Positions 48,883-57,298 of a stretch of DNA of 64,000 nt are shown here, in pieces (position 1 is the first letter of the stretch; each line of letters starts with the position of its first letter). This stretch comes from Histomonas meleagridis (lineage: Eukaryota; Parabasalia; Tritrichomonadida; Dientamoebidae), in assembly GCA_020186115.1 (NCBI GenBank), contig WSYJ01000009.1:62001-126000 (forward strand), written 5' to 3'. Under the pieces are notes generated by a model, which worked only from the letters and a program-made list of their open reading frames with translations, made no database searches and had not been told where the DNA came from. The position numbers and the translations under genes were made by a program.

Positions 48883-50472
48883 ATGAGTGGTATCTTGACA
48901 AGAATGAGAAGAAAATTTGCAAAGCCAAAACAGAAGGCAAACGTCAACCTTGATAACATTGCGAAGTCTCTTTCACTACGTAAAGCTGTTGGTCACGTTT
49001 ACGATCCAACTTTTGTTGATCAACATGCACATCTTGTACAATATTTCTTCATACTTGGTCCTCGTGAGCCAGAATCCGAAGAATCCTCTCTTTTGTTTGC
49101 TTATCCTTCCCATAAGTTCTCTTATACTCCCTCAGATTTTTCTGGTATTTCTCATCTATGTTTCCCAACTGGAATACCAAAAGTCCCTAGCAAAGGTAAC
49201 ATTGTCCATCAGTTTGTATTTGGTCTAAATGATGGTGGTACTTTAGTATTTGGTATATGTTCCCATGTTAAACTTCCACCTGATGTTGCTAAACATCTTA
49301 ATGGTGTTGAAGAGACAGCTGTTTTTTGTTTCTGCTCTGTTACGACTATGCCAATGCTTGCAACTCATTTTAATTTCCATGAATTTTTCATTGGACTTTT
49401 TCTCGGAACTCTTACTGAGAACTGCAAGTCCAGTATCCTTATTCCAGAGAATGTCCTTATTGATGAATTTCGTCAATGCGAAGAACTAACACGAAGTAGA
49501 TATTCCCAATTTGATCCTCAACTTAAACTCAATGACGAAAATCCTCTTTTCGCCTCTGTTATGCCTGTTGATCTTCATAGTGATTTCTCGAAAGCTCTTA
49601 GTTTTTATTTCCGAATTCATGTTGATGCCAAAAACCCAGGTCTCTACACTATCTATGGTGATCACCAGCTTTATGTTTCTAAGCAAAATGAGACTATTAT
49701 TGAAATAGCCCGACATTGTTTTGATGTATTATTTTCATGTCTCAGTGAAGAGAACGTTATACGATTTTATCGAGCCATTTTACTTGAACAGAAGATCCTC
49801 ATTATCTCCGAAGATCTTAATAAGCTTACATTTTGTGCCTTAGCAGCATTACCATTAATTTTACCTATGACATACAAATGTCCATTTCAACCCTTAATGC
49901 CCGACGATGACTCATTTCTTGACTATCTAGATTCCCCAGTACCGTTCATCTTCGGCGCATTACGCACAAAGAAACTTATAAACGCATTCAAGCAGCTATC
50001 GGCTGACATAACCGTTGTCAAACTTGATGAGAACAAAATCGAATATCCATTAGATATCCCACGTCTACCTAATCCACGTGAATTAAAAGAAGGACTTAAA
50101 AACAAAATCCATGACATGAAAGCAACACCACCAAAAGAAAGTGATCCCAAAGCAAATGAATTTTGGCAAGAAAGAATTAACAATTTAATGGCAGTCGAAC
50201 TTAAGAGGCAAATTAAATTGAAGTATTCGTTTACACCTATGGACTGTGAATGTATCCTCGAGAAGTTCCAAGACTATACAAGTCAATTCGTAAATAAGAG
50301 ACGACTTGAGAAGTGCAGAGTCAGAGATACCACAAATGAAGATAGCCCAGTAATTGGGTTCTTTAAAGAACTTTATATGATCGATGTCGATGAGAGTGAT
50401 GAAGAATTCTATAGCACACTCGCTGATACGCAAACATTTAGTTATTATTGTCAAGAATTATTTAAAACTTAA
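48883..50472 (+). CDS. DENN-domain protein (putative Rab GEF)
   Basis: 529 residues, ATG at 48883. Three-part DENN module: uDENN (residues about 50-170, LVQYFFILGPREPE, FSYTPSDFSGISHLCFPTG, HQFVFGLNDGGTLVFGIC), cDENN (about 255-385, IRFYRAILLEQKILIISEDLNKL, LPLILPMTYKCPFQPLMP and the very diagnostic LDSPVPFIFGALRT) and a shorter dDENN with KLPLDIPRLPNP-like DENKIEYPLDIPRLPNPREL. Known role: nucleotide exchange on Rab GTPases. N-terminal basic stretch (RMRRKFAKPKQK) may target membranes. The C-terminal 120 residues are helical. Base composition is less AT-rich than the flanks. Subfamily not resolved; stop TAAATAAA. Confidence 0.85.
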   Translation: MSGILTRMRRKFAKPKQKANVNLDNIAKSLSLRKAVGHVYDPTFVDQHAHLVQYFFILGPREPESEESSLLFAYPSHKFSYTPSDFSGISHLCFPTGIPKVPSKGNIVHQFVFGLNDGGTLVFGICSHVKLPPDVAKHLNGVEETAVFCFCSVTTMPMLATHFNFHEFFIGLFLGTLTENCKSSILIPENVLIDEFRQCEELTRSRYSQFDPQLKLNDENPLFASVMPVDLHSDFSKALSFYFRIHVDAKNPGLYTIYGDHQLYVSKQNETIIEIARHCFDVLFSCLSEENVIRFYRAILLEQKILIISEDLNKLTFCALAALPLILPMTYKCPFQPLMPDDDSFLDYLDSPVPFIFGALRTKKLINAFKQLSADITVVKLDENKIEYPLDIPRLPNPRELKEGLKNKIHDMKATPPKESDPKANEFWQERINNLMAVELKRQIKLKYSFTPMDCECILEKFQDYTSQFVNKRRLEKCRVRDTTNEDSPVIGFFKELYMIDVDESDEEFYSTLADTQTFSYYCQELFKT

Positions 50473-51565
50473 ATAAACCTCTTTTTATCTAAATACAAAA
50501 AGTTCCTTCTGTTTAACCTCTTTAATGAGTTCTTTGTTGTTGATTTGGTGTAATTTCTTTTTCGTGAATCTTAAGATTGGATTTATTAAATTATGGAAAT
50601 GTGAGTTAATTTTTGATATCTTCTACCTCCTATTAAAAAGAGTAATTGGCTTAAACCTTATTTTTTTCAGATTATTGCTTCGAAAGATATGTTGATTACA
50701 AAATTTTAAAAAAGATATCTGTTCAAAATAAAATTTGGATTGAGACTATTTGATATCATTTGGCGTTGGGAAAAACTTCAAGTTTGAGGGGCAAATATTT
50801 GATTACAAAAAAGATTGTTGTACAATAGATTCACCTAATTCATAATCCACAAGCTAAAACGAATGATGATATAAGAATGAAGTTTATTAACAAAAAGGTT
50901 TATTAAATTGGTAAAATTGGAAAGAAATATTTTAACTCTGTGTGTTAGTTTTAATGCAAACAGCTCAGACAGCCGACTCTCTACATTATTTCAGTCCGCC
51001 CGTCGGCAAATCATCACTGGAAGAACATACTTCTACCTCGACATAAATGATTATGGCCATACAGTATTCAAAAAGTTGTTTGATAGGAAACTACTTTTTG
51101 TGCATTTATTTGGTCAGGACGATATTAACGCTAATTTCACTCATTTAATTTTTAGACTTATATGTGCACTTAAGTTTTCATGAAATCATGAGTCATACAT
51201 TTTAAACATGTGGATTTCTTCATTGTGTTATCATTGAAAAATCTTATACTCGATTTAAAGCCAATGATTTTCATATAAGTTTTGTTCCACTGGAAACTAC
51301 ATTGATTATTAGATCTATTGTTACATCATTATTTGATAATGATATTTTGAATATTCCACAAAGTTATTTCTATAGTTGTGCAATTTTAAAATTGGTAAAT
51401 ATTCAACAAATTTCAATAAATTACACAAAAAATTAAAACATAAAGTACTTTTTGATGCGCTTGGGAAATGCAAAATGTATTATGGCATCTTTTTTTGCAC
51501 AAAGAAGTTGCTTCCCACCAAACGACCGTTTATTACACTGACACTTCACCGCAACAAAATGTCAT
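50473..51565. pseudogene. Intergenic, 1.1 kb, with possible relic frames
   Basis: No intact gene. Two open stretches on the plus strand look protein-like: 50908-51183 without ATG (STLFQSARRQIITGRTYFYL, INDYGHTVFKKLFDRKLLF) and 51244-51435 (RFKANDFHISFVPLETTLII, NIPQSYFYSCAILKL). They are in nearby positions and could be parts of one decayed gene; I do not recognise the family. The right end is the promoter of the next gene (aacgaccgttta, 51521-51532). Confidence 0.3.
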
Positions 51566-52303
51566 ATGCCACTTTTATCGAAACATAACCGTAATTTTTC
51601 AAGCGCACAAAAGGGAATGAAAGCAAAACTAGATCACCTTCGCAAAACAAAAGGGTTTGTAGTTATACTTACGGTCGGAATTATATTAGGTCTTGTTGGT
51701 CCAATTGGGTGTATTGTATATTCAGGAATTTGGCATTCTCGAATTAGTCCATGGTTTGGCTATGTAGAGGGAAACACAAGTAAAATACAATCAATCCTCC
51801 CACAAAACTTGATTTATCCAATAATTGCTATAATTTTTATTGTTATTTTGGAATTCAGGAAAAAGAAAAATCCACATTATTACGAGATTTATGGCTGTAG
51901 TCTTTTAGCAATGACTTTCTTGGTTTTTGGTCTTTTATCAACATTAATAACAATTCTCAGGTCGACAGATGAAAAGTGTAGTAATGCGTTTGCTGAATTT
52001 TGGGCAGCTATTCCTGGTTTGCCAGAGAAGGAAGCAAACGAATTCAATAACTACTGGAACAAACTTACAGATGGCAAGGCTGAATATGAAGTTGAAGATT
52101 ACAAAAATGATTGGTTCAAAGATCGTTGCCAAAGGCCGCACAGTACTATAGAGGGATACTTTATTGCATATATTATATGTCTTGTCATTATAATTTTTGT
52201 TTATGTGATTCAATATATTTCAAACTCAAATTACCAATCGCTCGATATTCAATACGTTTCCTCTGACGAACGTCATCTTCTTGGTGATATAGAAGATGAG
52301 TAA
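51566..52303 (+). CDS. Tetraspan protein with a long third loop (tetraspanin-like)
   Basis: 245 residues from ATG 51566; an alternative ATG is residue 18 (MKAKLDHLRKTKGF). Four hydrophobic segments: about 30-53, 84-100, 113-135 and 195-217 (FIAYIICLVIIIFVYVIQYI). The loop between the third and fourth is about 60 residues, with cysteines at both ends (EKCSNAFAEFW ... KDRCQRPH), similar to a tetraspanin large loop but lacking CCG. A 9-codon upstream frame starts at 51559 (ATG TCA TAT ...) and overlaps the ATG, so translation may be leaky. Box aacgaccgttta lies 35-45 nt upstream. The stop is TAAAAAG. Confidence 0.6.
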   Translation: MPLLSKHNRNFSSAQKGMKAKLDHLRKTKGFVVILTVGIILGLVGPIGCIVYSGIWHSRISPWFGYVEGNTSKIQSILPQNLIYPIIAIIFIVILEFRKKKNPHYYEIYGCSLLAMTFLVFGLLSTLITILRSTDEKCSNAFAEFWAAIPGLPEKEANEFNNYWNKLTDGKAEYEVEDYKNDWFKDRCQRPHSTIEGYFIAYIICLVIIIFVYVIQYISNSNYQSLDIQYVSSDERHLLGDIEDE

Positions 52304-52412
52304 AAAGTGTTTTTGTAGTGAAAATCTCTTAAACGGTTTATTTGACTTCATTTTTGATGGTTATCTGAGTAAACTATTGAAATGAGAACGATGAAAATTG
52401 TCAATCGTTTAG

Positions 52413-53276
52413 ATGACTACCCTTGACCACGTTGGAAGTTGCACGGGTGGAAATACCATCCCACTTGATGATGAAGGTCGTACCTACCACTTTGGTTGCA
52501 AGGAAGGTGAAGTTGCTAACCATATTCTTATTGTTAGTAGCTATCAACTTGCAGAAGAAATCTCTAAACTCTTTGATAAAACAGAGCCTGTATTTAGAAG
52601 AGAATCTAACCGTGGATACCTTACTTACACTGGTCTTTTCAAAGGAAAAAGAATCTCAGTAGTTGCTTTCGGAATTGGTTTCGCAATGATTGATTTCTTG
52701 CTTCGTGAACTTAGAAGAATCACCAAAGGACCACTTGAATTCATTGAACTTGGCGAAGCTACAAATATTGATGCTGAACTTGGTGAAGTCATTGTTATCA
52801 AAGATGCTGTTGCTGCTGAAATTGATTATGAAAACTTCAGCGAGAGCGACTTACCATTCCACATATTCAAGAATCCAGTTCCAGCCAATGCTGAACTTAT
52901 TTCCGATATTAATGCTAAATTAAAGGAAGCTAACATCAAGAGCAAAGAAGGAAGAGCCTTATCATGCCCATCTTTCTGTCATGGAGTTTCAGCTCCAACA
53001 CTTGAAAGTGGTGGTGTTGGATGTTTCGATTTCAAGAACAAGAATCTCCTTTCTCGTGTCCAAGAAGATGCAGGCCCCATTAATTCACTAGAAATGGATG
53101 TTTATCCTTTGCTTTGGACCAGTTTACGCTCAACCGAAGGAAACATCAGAAGTGCGGCCGTTAGCGTAACAGCAGCTACAATGGACGGAAAGTTCTTGGA
53201 AGATGAAGCTATCATCAAGCGCATGCTCGAACTTGCTCCTATTTTGATGGGAATACTCAGTGAGAAAGCAAATTAA
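52413..53276 (+). CDS. Uridine phosphorylase family (nucleoside phosphorylase)
   Basis: 287 residues, ATG at 52413. NP-I fold: RTYHFGCKEGEVANHILIV, GLFKGKRISVVAFGIGFAMIDFLLREL (phosphate and ribose region), LEFIELGEATNIDAELGEVIVI, ALSCPSFCHGVSAPTLE and GPINSLEMDVYPLLWTSL, where EMD is the ribose-binding acid triad seen as (V)EME in the family. It resembles uridine phosphorylases of eukaryotes more than the bacterial-type hexameric PNP known from trichomonads. Role: reversible phosphorolysis of uridine in pyrimidine salvage, vital for parasites that cannot make pyrimidines. It is preceded by aaacggttta (52331-52340) and by an out-of-frame ATG at 52391 whose 12-codon frame overlaps the start. 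Confidence 0.78.
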   Translation: MTTLDHVGSCTGGNTIPLDDEGRTYHFGCKEGEVANHILIVSSYQLAEEISKLFDKTEPVFRRESNRGYLTYTGLFKGKRISVVAFGIGFAMIDFLLRELRRITKGPLEFIELGEATNIDAELGEVIVIKDAVAAEIDYENFSESDLPFHIFKNPVPANAELISDINAKLKEANIKSKEGRALSCPSFCHGVSAPTLESGGVGCFDFKNKNLLSRVQEDAGPINSLEMDVYPLLWTSLRSTEGNIRSAAVSVTAATMDGKFLEDEAIIKRMLELAPILMGILSEKAN

Positions 53277-54016
53277 AATTGGTTTTGATCCATTTTTCTT
53301 TTTTACTTTTCTTGGTTATAATTTTATCAAAAATTATTTGTTACGAAAAATTCAACAGTATCGAACGTATATACATATGAACCACTTTATTTTTATGAAG
53401 AAGCATTTTATAATGAAAATATTCAAGAATATGAATGAAATCTCTTTCACAAACGATGGATCCATCCATACTTTTAAAAGTAAATCTCATTAGTGAGATA
53501 TTTTTGTTATTCGAATTGCCTATTAGAATTTGAAGAAATATATGTTTCGCTATTTAAAAAAATATTATCATAATATGAACATATCATTTATGATACGTTA
53601 TCTAATATAGATAATATTGGGATATTTGTTTGTGAAAATCACTAAGTATATTAATTGTTTGTTTTTAATAAAGATAATGTAATAATGTATACCCAAAATC
53701 AATTAAAATTAAATTTAAATCATTATGTAATGATTGAGACAAATCAGAAAGCAAACACGACATTGATAATAAGTCGAAGAAGTTAAGAAAATTAAAATGC
53801 ATTAAATATATGAATTAAAGTAACATAGACAAATGGTTTCTAAAACAGTCGGCAATCAACAGAAGAAGTCACAGAGCCAACACTATCATTCTTTGATCAT
53901 CTTATAAGGCTTAATAAACTATTATATACGATTTTTAATAAAAATAACACATATTTGTTTTTATTTAATTCGAGTTCTCCTGTTCCTTTAAACACAAAAA
54001 TTGATAAATATAAAAT
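53277..54016. other. Intergenic, no supported gene
   Basis: 3' flank of the phosphorylase and of the convergent next gene. Nothing beyond AT-rich sequence. Confidence 0.5.
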
Positions 54017-55222
54017 TTATTCCTTAGAAATATTATCAAACCAACAATAATAGTACGGTATAGTATACCATTCTGGAAATGATTCGTATAATGTTGCTTC
54101 ACCATTTTCATGAATTATTAAAAATGAATCAAATATGCATACGCAATATTTAATTTTTGCCTTCTGAAAACCAGGCAAAGGATATGTTTCTAATCCTTGT
54201 GATGATGCTTGCTGTATCCTTATTAAGTAAATAGCTCCATTTTGGCATATACCTAAATAAATTTGAGGAATTTGACCATATGGAAAGTCGATCAATGGAA
54301 CTAAAGATTCTATTTTTATATCATTTTGAATAACAGCCGTCGTTTTTTGGAAAGTTTCATCAGTGATTGTATAATGATTTAAAACAGAATCAAAGGAAAC
54401 AATAAAAGCACTTTTCGATAGAACGTTTAAATTAACCGTTTTTTCACATGGAATGTCTTCTAAGTTTTGGATGGAAGAAATGGTGAAATCTTGATGAAAA
54501 GAAATTAGATTTATATGAGATCCTTGGATAACACAAATTTGTTTTTCATTAATACAAATCCCCTTGGAAATATCTGAAATATTTGAAATTTCATATTTTT
54601 TTGAATCTTCAGTAAGAGTTATAAAAATCAACATTGGTTGAATAAGAACAAGAGTCGGAACTAATGAGTTTGGAAGTATAAAACATTGATCTGGAGAATC
54701 AACTTTGTATGGAATTGAAAATATGTTTTGTGAACCATCTTGTTTAACAAATGTTATGCTACTAGATATGTTTGAAAATACAAGATAGCTAGATGATAAG
54801 ACTTTTGATTTTTCTTGAGTGAAAACAAGAAAGAAATTTGGATCGTCATAAATAACTTTTTCAGAAACAAAGCTACTGGAAAGTTTAGTAACTGTTGTGT
54901 ATGACTTTTTGTCTTCTGTAATGATAGCAATTTTGGAAGGAGTTATTTTTGTGATTGATTTGATTGGATCAATGTTTAAATCAAGTGAAAATTCGATCTG
55001 TGTTGTAATATAGTTAAGTGAGTATACAGTGCCTCCTGCTGTAACAGCTACGAATGAAGTTGATTGTTGATCATCATCATTATTTGAAGATAAAATGTTG
55101 AAAAAAATGGGATCTGAAAAAGGGAGAGAAACTGCTTTCATTGTAGTAATGAGGTTGGCCATATTTCTTGACCAATTTATTTTTTTATGAATCTCAGAAA
55201 ATTTGGGTGCAACTGTTTTCAT
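54017..55222 (-). CDS. Unidentified protein, probably beta-propeller-like
   Basis: 401 residues, ATG at 55222. Beta-strand-rich, with Gly-x-Val-Tyr/Ile and similar strand pairs (VAVTAGGTVYSLNYITTQIEF, IAIITEDKKSYTTV, LGICQNGAIYLIRI) that recur about every 45-60 residues, like a degenerate propeller. No WD repeats or trans-membrane helices. The C-terminus is aromatic (EWYTIPYYYCWF). Looks like a scaffold subunit. It is similar in type, not in sequence, to the gene at 2483. Family unknown. Confidence 0.5.
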   Translation of the reverse strand: MKTVAPKFSEIHKKINWSRNMANLITTMKAVSLPFSDPIFFNILSSNNDDDQQSTSFVAVTAGGTVYSLNYITTQIEFSLDLNIDPIKSITKITPSKIAIITEDKKSYTTVTKLSSSFVSEKVIYDDPNFFLVFTQEKSKVLSSSYLVFSNISSSITFVKQDGSQNIFSIPYKVDSPDQCFILPNSLVPTLVLIQPMLIFITLTEDSKKYEISNISDISKGICINEKQICVIQGSHINLISFHQDFTISSIQNLEDIPCEKTVNLNVLSKSAFIVSFDSVLNHYTITDETFQKTTAVIQNDIKIESLVPLIDFPYGQIPQIYLGICQNGAIYLIRIQQASSQGLETYPLPGFQKAKIKYCVCIFDSFLIIHENGEATLYESFPEWYTIPYYYCWFDNISKE

Positions 55223-55567
55223 TTTGTTATTTCAAGTAAACCATTGAATTTTATGTTAACTTTTTTCTGGCTGCCAGGAAAACAGCCAAGAATCATAAGG
55301 CTTGTAGACTGAACTTTGAGGTGAAGAAATTTTTCAGTATAAATCATAAAGTTCAATTAATGTTTGTTTTGGGATGATGTGATATCAAATTTCTACTTCC
55401 GATTTTATCTTAAAAAAAAGAGTCCACTCTTGGCTTTGGATAAAACAATAAAATGTTTGGTAATTTCTATTTTATTATTTAATTATTAAAAAAAAAAAAA
55501 AACGTTTGTTCACCTTTAAAATAAGCAAATAAAATACTTCAAAAACTTACATACAAGAATCAAAAAT
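55223..55567. other. Intergenic with an A-run near 55489
   Basis: About 345 bases; promoter of the 54-kb gene on the left. No gene supported. Confidence 0.45.
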
Positions 55568-55846
55568 TCAATTTTTGCAAAGTGTGATTGCACAATGCTT
55601 GAAGAATTCTTTTCTGAAAAAAAGTGCAAGCATGAAAAAACATAGCATTAGGAATAACATATAGTACATTGTTGTCGCTTTTAATTCTTTCTTGAGCTTT
55701 TGTTTGTATTCCTTATCTTTTGAGAAATTAATTCTATTTGCATTTAACTCACCAAATTCTTTAATACTAGATTCTAATGTTCGTGCATTTTCAAGAACAT
55801 TACCCTTTCTCTTCATGATTGTTCTGAATGGCTGGGGTTTCCCCAT
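55568..55846 (-). CDS. Small tail-anchored membrane protein
   Basis: 92 residues from ATG 55846 (MGKPQPFRTIMKRKG). The longer frame starts at a TTG and includes TCACTTTTC (minus strand, 55876-55884), an Inr-like site, so transcription probably starts downstream of it and the ATG 55846 is the real start. Residues 15-58 form a charged helix (LENARTLESSIKEFGELNAN); residues 60-77 are a hydrophobic anchor (MYYMLFLMLCFFMLALFF), followed by a basic end. This layout is that of tail-anchored proteins such as small SNARE-like or Sec61-beta-like proteins, but I cannot assign one. Confidence 0.55.
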   Translation of the reverse strand: MGKPQPFRTIMKRKGNVLENARTLESSIKEFGELNANRINFSKDKEYKQKLKKELKATTMYYMLFLMLCFFMLALFFRKEFFKHCAITLCKN

Positions 55847-56175
55847 TTTTCGTAATTTTTTAACCGACGCCCCATGAAAAGTGACCAACAAAATTAAAAC
55901 GGAAAAAATGAAAAAATTGAAAAAATATTTTATTCATCAAGCCAAAAGAAAAAGAAAATGATAAAGACATAGGATCATCTTTAATGAATTTAAATGATTG
56001 TTCAAATGAAAAATCGAAACATCATCAAGTTCTAAGTCAACATCAACATCTAAAAAAGACAAAACGTCTTCTGAAAGCAGCGAATGAAATTTGGATTCGT
56101 TACAATGTATAACATATGTTAAGTAAACATTTCAGCTTGTCTTCACGCAAATGTTAAATCGAAAAAGTTTGAACA
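55847..56175. other. Intergenic, AT-rich
   Basis: Contains the Inr-like site used by the tail-anchored gene (55876-55884) and otherwise only AT-rich DNA with short chance frames. Confidence 0.45.
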
Positions 56176-56685
56176 TTATTTACTTAAAACGTCTGAAGTC
56201 GCCGTAATTTTGCAGATGCGGCTGATGGAATCGCGTACGCACACTTGCTGCCTCTTGTGGCCGAGGTAACTGTTGGCGCTTTCGCTGTTCAACGCGGTGA
56301 TGATCTTTGATCCGATTTTCACAACTTTTACGACAACTTTGATAACTTTGCCAAACTTCTTGAATATCTTCTTAAAACTGAACTTGTTGGCTCCATATTC
56401 TGGTGCTTCTTCAACAACATAATAAACTTCAACTTCTGGATCATCGAGTTCAACTTCTTCTTCGTCTCCATTAACAACTTGATCAATTGCGTCAAGAACT
56501 TTCTTGGCTTTTTTGATGACCTTTTTAATATTTAACTTGTTTTCACTGAGAAGTTCTGACTCTTCTTCTTCGTTTCGTAGTAAAACTGGCTTAATTGGAA
56601 TGTCAATTGGTTTTGTTGGTGTTGTAATAACAATAGGTTTCGTTGGTATTTTAATCGAACTTAAAGCGATGAGAGGAAAAATCAT
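56176..56685 (-). CDS. Secreted pro-protein with cationic amphipathic helices (antimicrobial-peptide-like)
   Basis: 169 residues, ATG 56685 with an in-frame TAA 36-38 nt upstream, so the start is secure. A short hydrophobic N-terminus (residues 1-11) looks like a signal peptide. Two cationic amphipathic segments follow, about 49-66 (LNIKKVIKKAKKVLDAI) and about 99-131 (FKKIFKKFGKVIKVVVKVVK as its core), separated by a strongly acidic stretch (73-96, about eleven Asp/Glu). A neutralising acidic pro-part beside a cecropin-like helix is the classic layout of antimicrobial peptide precursors. The C-terminus holds two Cys (QQVCV, SRICK). I do not know a homologue. The alternative is a DNA- or lipid-binding secreted protein. 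The 3' part is markedly more GC-rich than its neighbours. Confidence 0.5.
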   Translation of the reverse strand: MIFPLIALSSIKIPTKPIVITTPTKPIDIPIKPVLLRNEEEESELLSENKLNIKKVIKKAKKVLDAIDQVVNGDEEEVELDDPEVEVYYVVEEAPEYGANKFSFKKIFKKFGKVIKVVVKVVKIGSKIITALNSESANSYLGHKRQQVCVRDSISRICKITATSDVLSK

Positions 56686-56818
56686 TTGGCAAATGACAAA
56701 AATTGTGTTGATAAAATACGATTAAATATATCACAATATCATATTTTTTGATAATAAAATAATCGTCATAAAAATCAAAAAAATATCATTAACGTCCTCA
56801 TAAAAGTGCATATGACCT

Positions 56819-56831
56819 TCAGTCACTTTTT
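56819..56831 (+). promoter_or_regulatory. Inr-like tandem TCAGTCACTTTTT before RPAC2
   Basis: TCAGT and TCACT overlap 12-24 nt before the ATG 56843. Both fit the trichomonad initiator TCA(+1)Y(T/A) or the relaxed form found in this window. It supports a very short 5' UTR. Confidence 0.5.
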
Positions 56832-56842
56832 AGATTCTTTTT

Positions 56843-57154
56843 ATGGAAGAACCTGTTTCATGTTCAATTTCACTTGATGATAATTCAGCGAATAGTGGCA
56901 CATTTGTTTTCGAAGGTGAACGACATACGATGGGGAATGCAATTCGTCAAACAATTCTTCCAGACCCACGAGTTGAATTTTGTGCTTATTCTGTTCCACA
57001 TCCAGCACAAAATCGTATGCGTATTCGTATTCAATCACATGAAGGAGAGAATATAGTTGAAATATTAAGTGATGCTTTAGATAACTTTTCACGTTGGTGT
57101 CAGAATGTTGAAGATCAATTTTCGACAGTTGCATCAGAATTTATTGAAGAATAG
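56843..57154 (+). CDS. POLR1D: RNA polymerase I/III subunit RPAC2 (AC19)
   Basis: 103 residues, ATG 56843. Typical small RpoA-like (RPB11-type) subunit: GTFVFEGERHTMGNAIRQTIL matches the motif F.(I)..E(D/G)HT(L/M)GN.(L/I)R..(I)L, then PDPRVEFCAYSVPHPAQNRMRIRIQS (family: FCGYSIPHPSE.KINLRIQT). Yeast AC19 and human POLR1D have this motif; length is within the family range (about 105-140). It dimerises with AC40 in Pol I and Pol III. The N-terminal extension of yeast AC19 is absent. Firm call. Confidence 0.93.
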   Translation: MEEPVSCSISLDDNSANSGTFVFEGERHTMGNAIRQTILPDPRVEFCAYSVPHPAQNRMRIRIQSHEGENIVEILSDALDNFSRWCQNVEDQFSTVASEFIEE

Positions 57155-57298
57155 AAACATATATATATATGTATAAATGTAGATAAAAATGATTATGATT
57201 TAATAAATAATTTTAACTTTTCTCAAATAAAATTTTGAAGTGAAAATGCCGTTTATTTATTTTTTTTTTATTTTTCAAATTTAAAAAAAAAAAAAAAT

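Noticed and set aside
55847-55891. N-terminal extension MLVTFHGAS of the tail-anchored protein
   Set aside because: Starts with TTG and overlaps an Inr-like site, so it is probably upstream of or at the transcription start.
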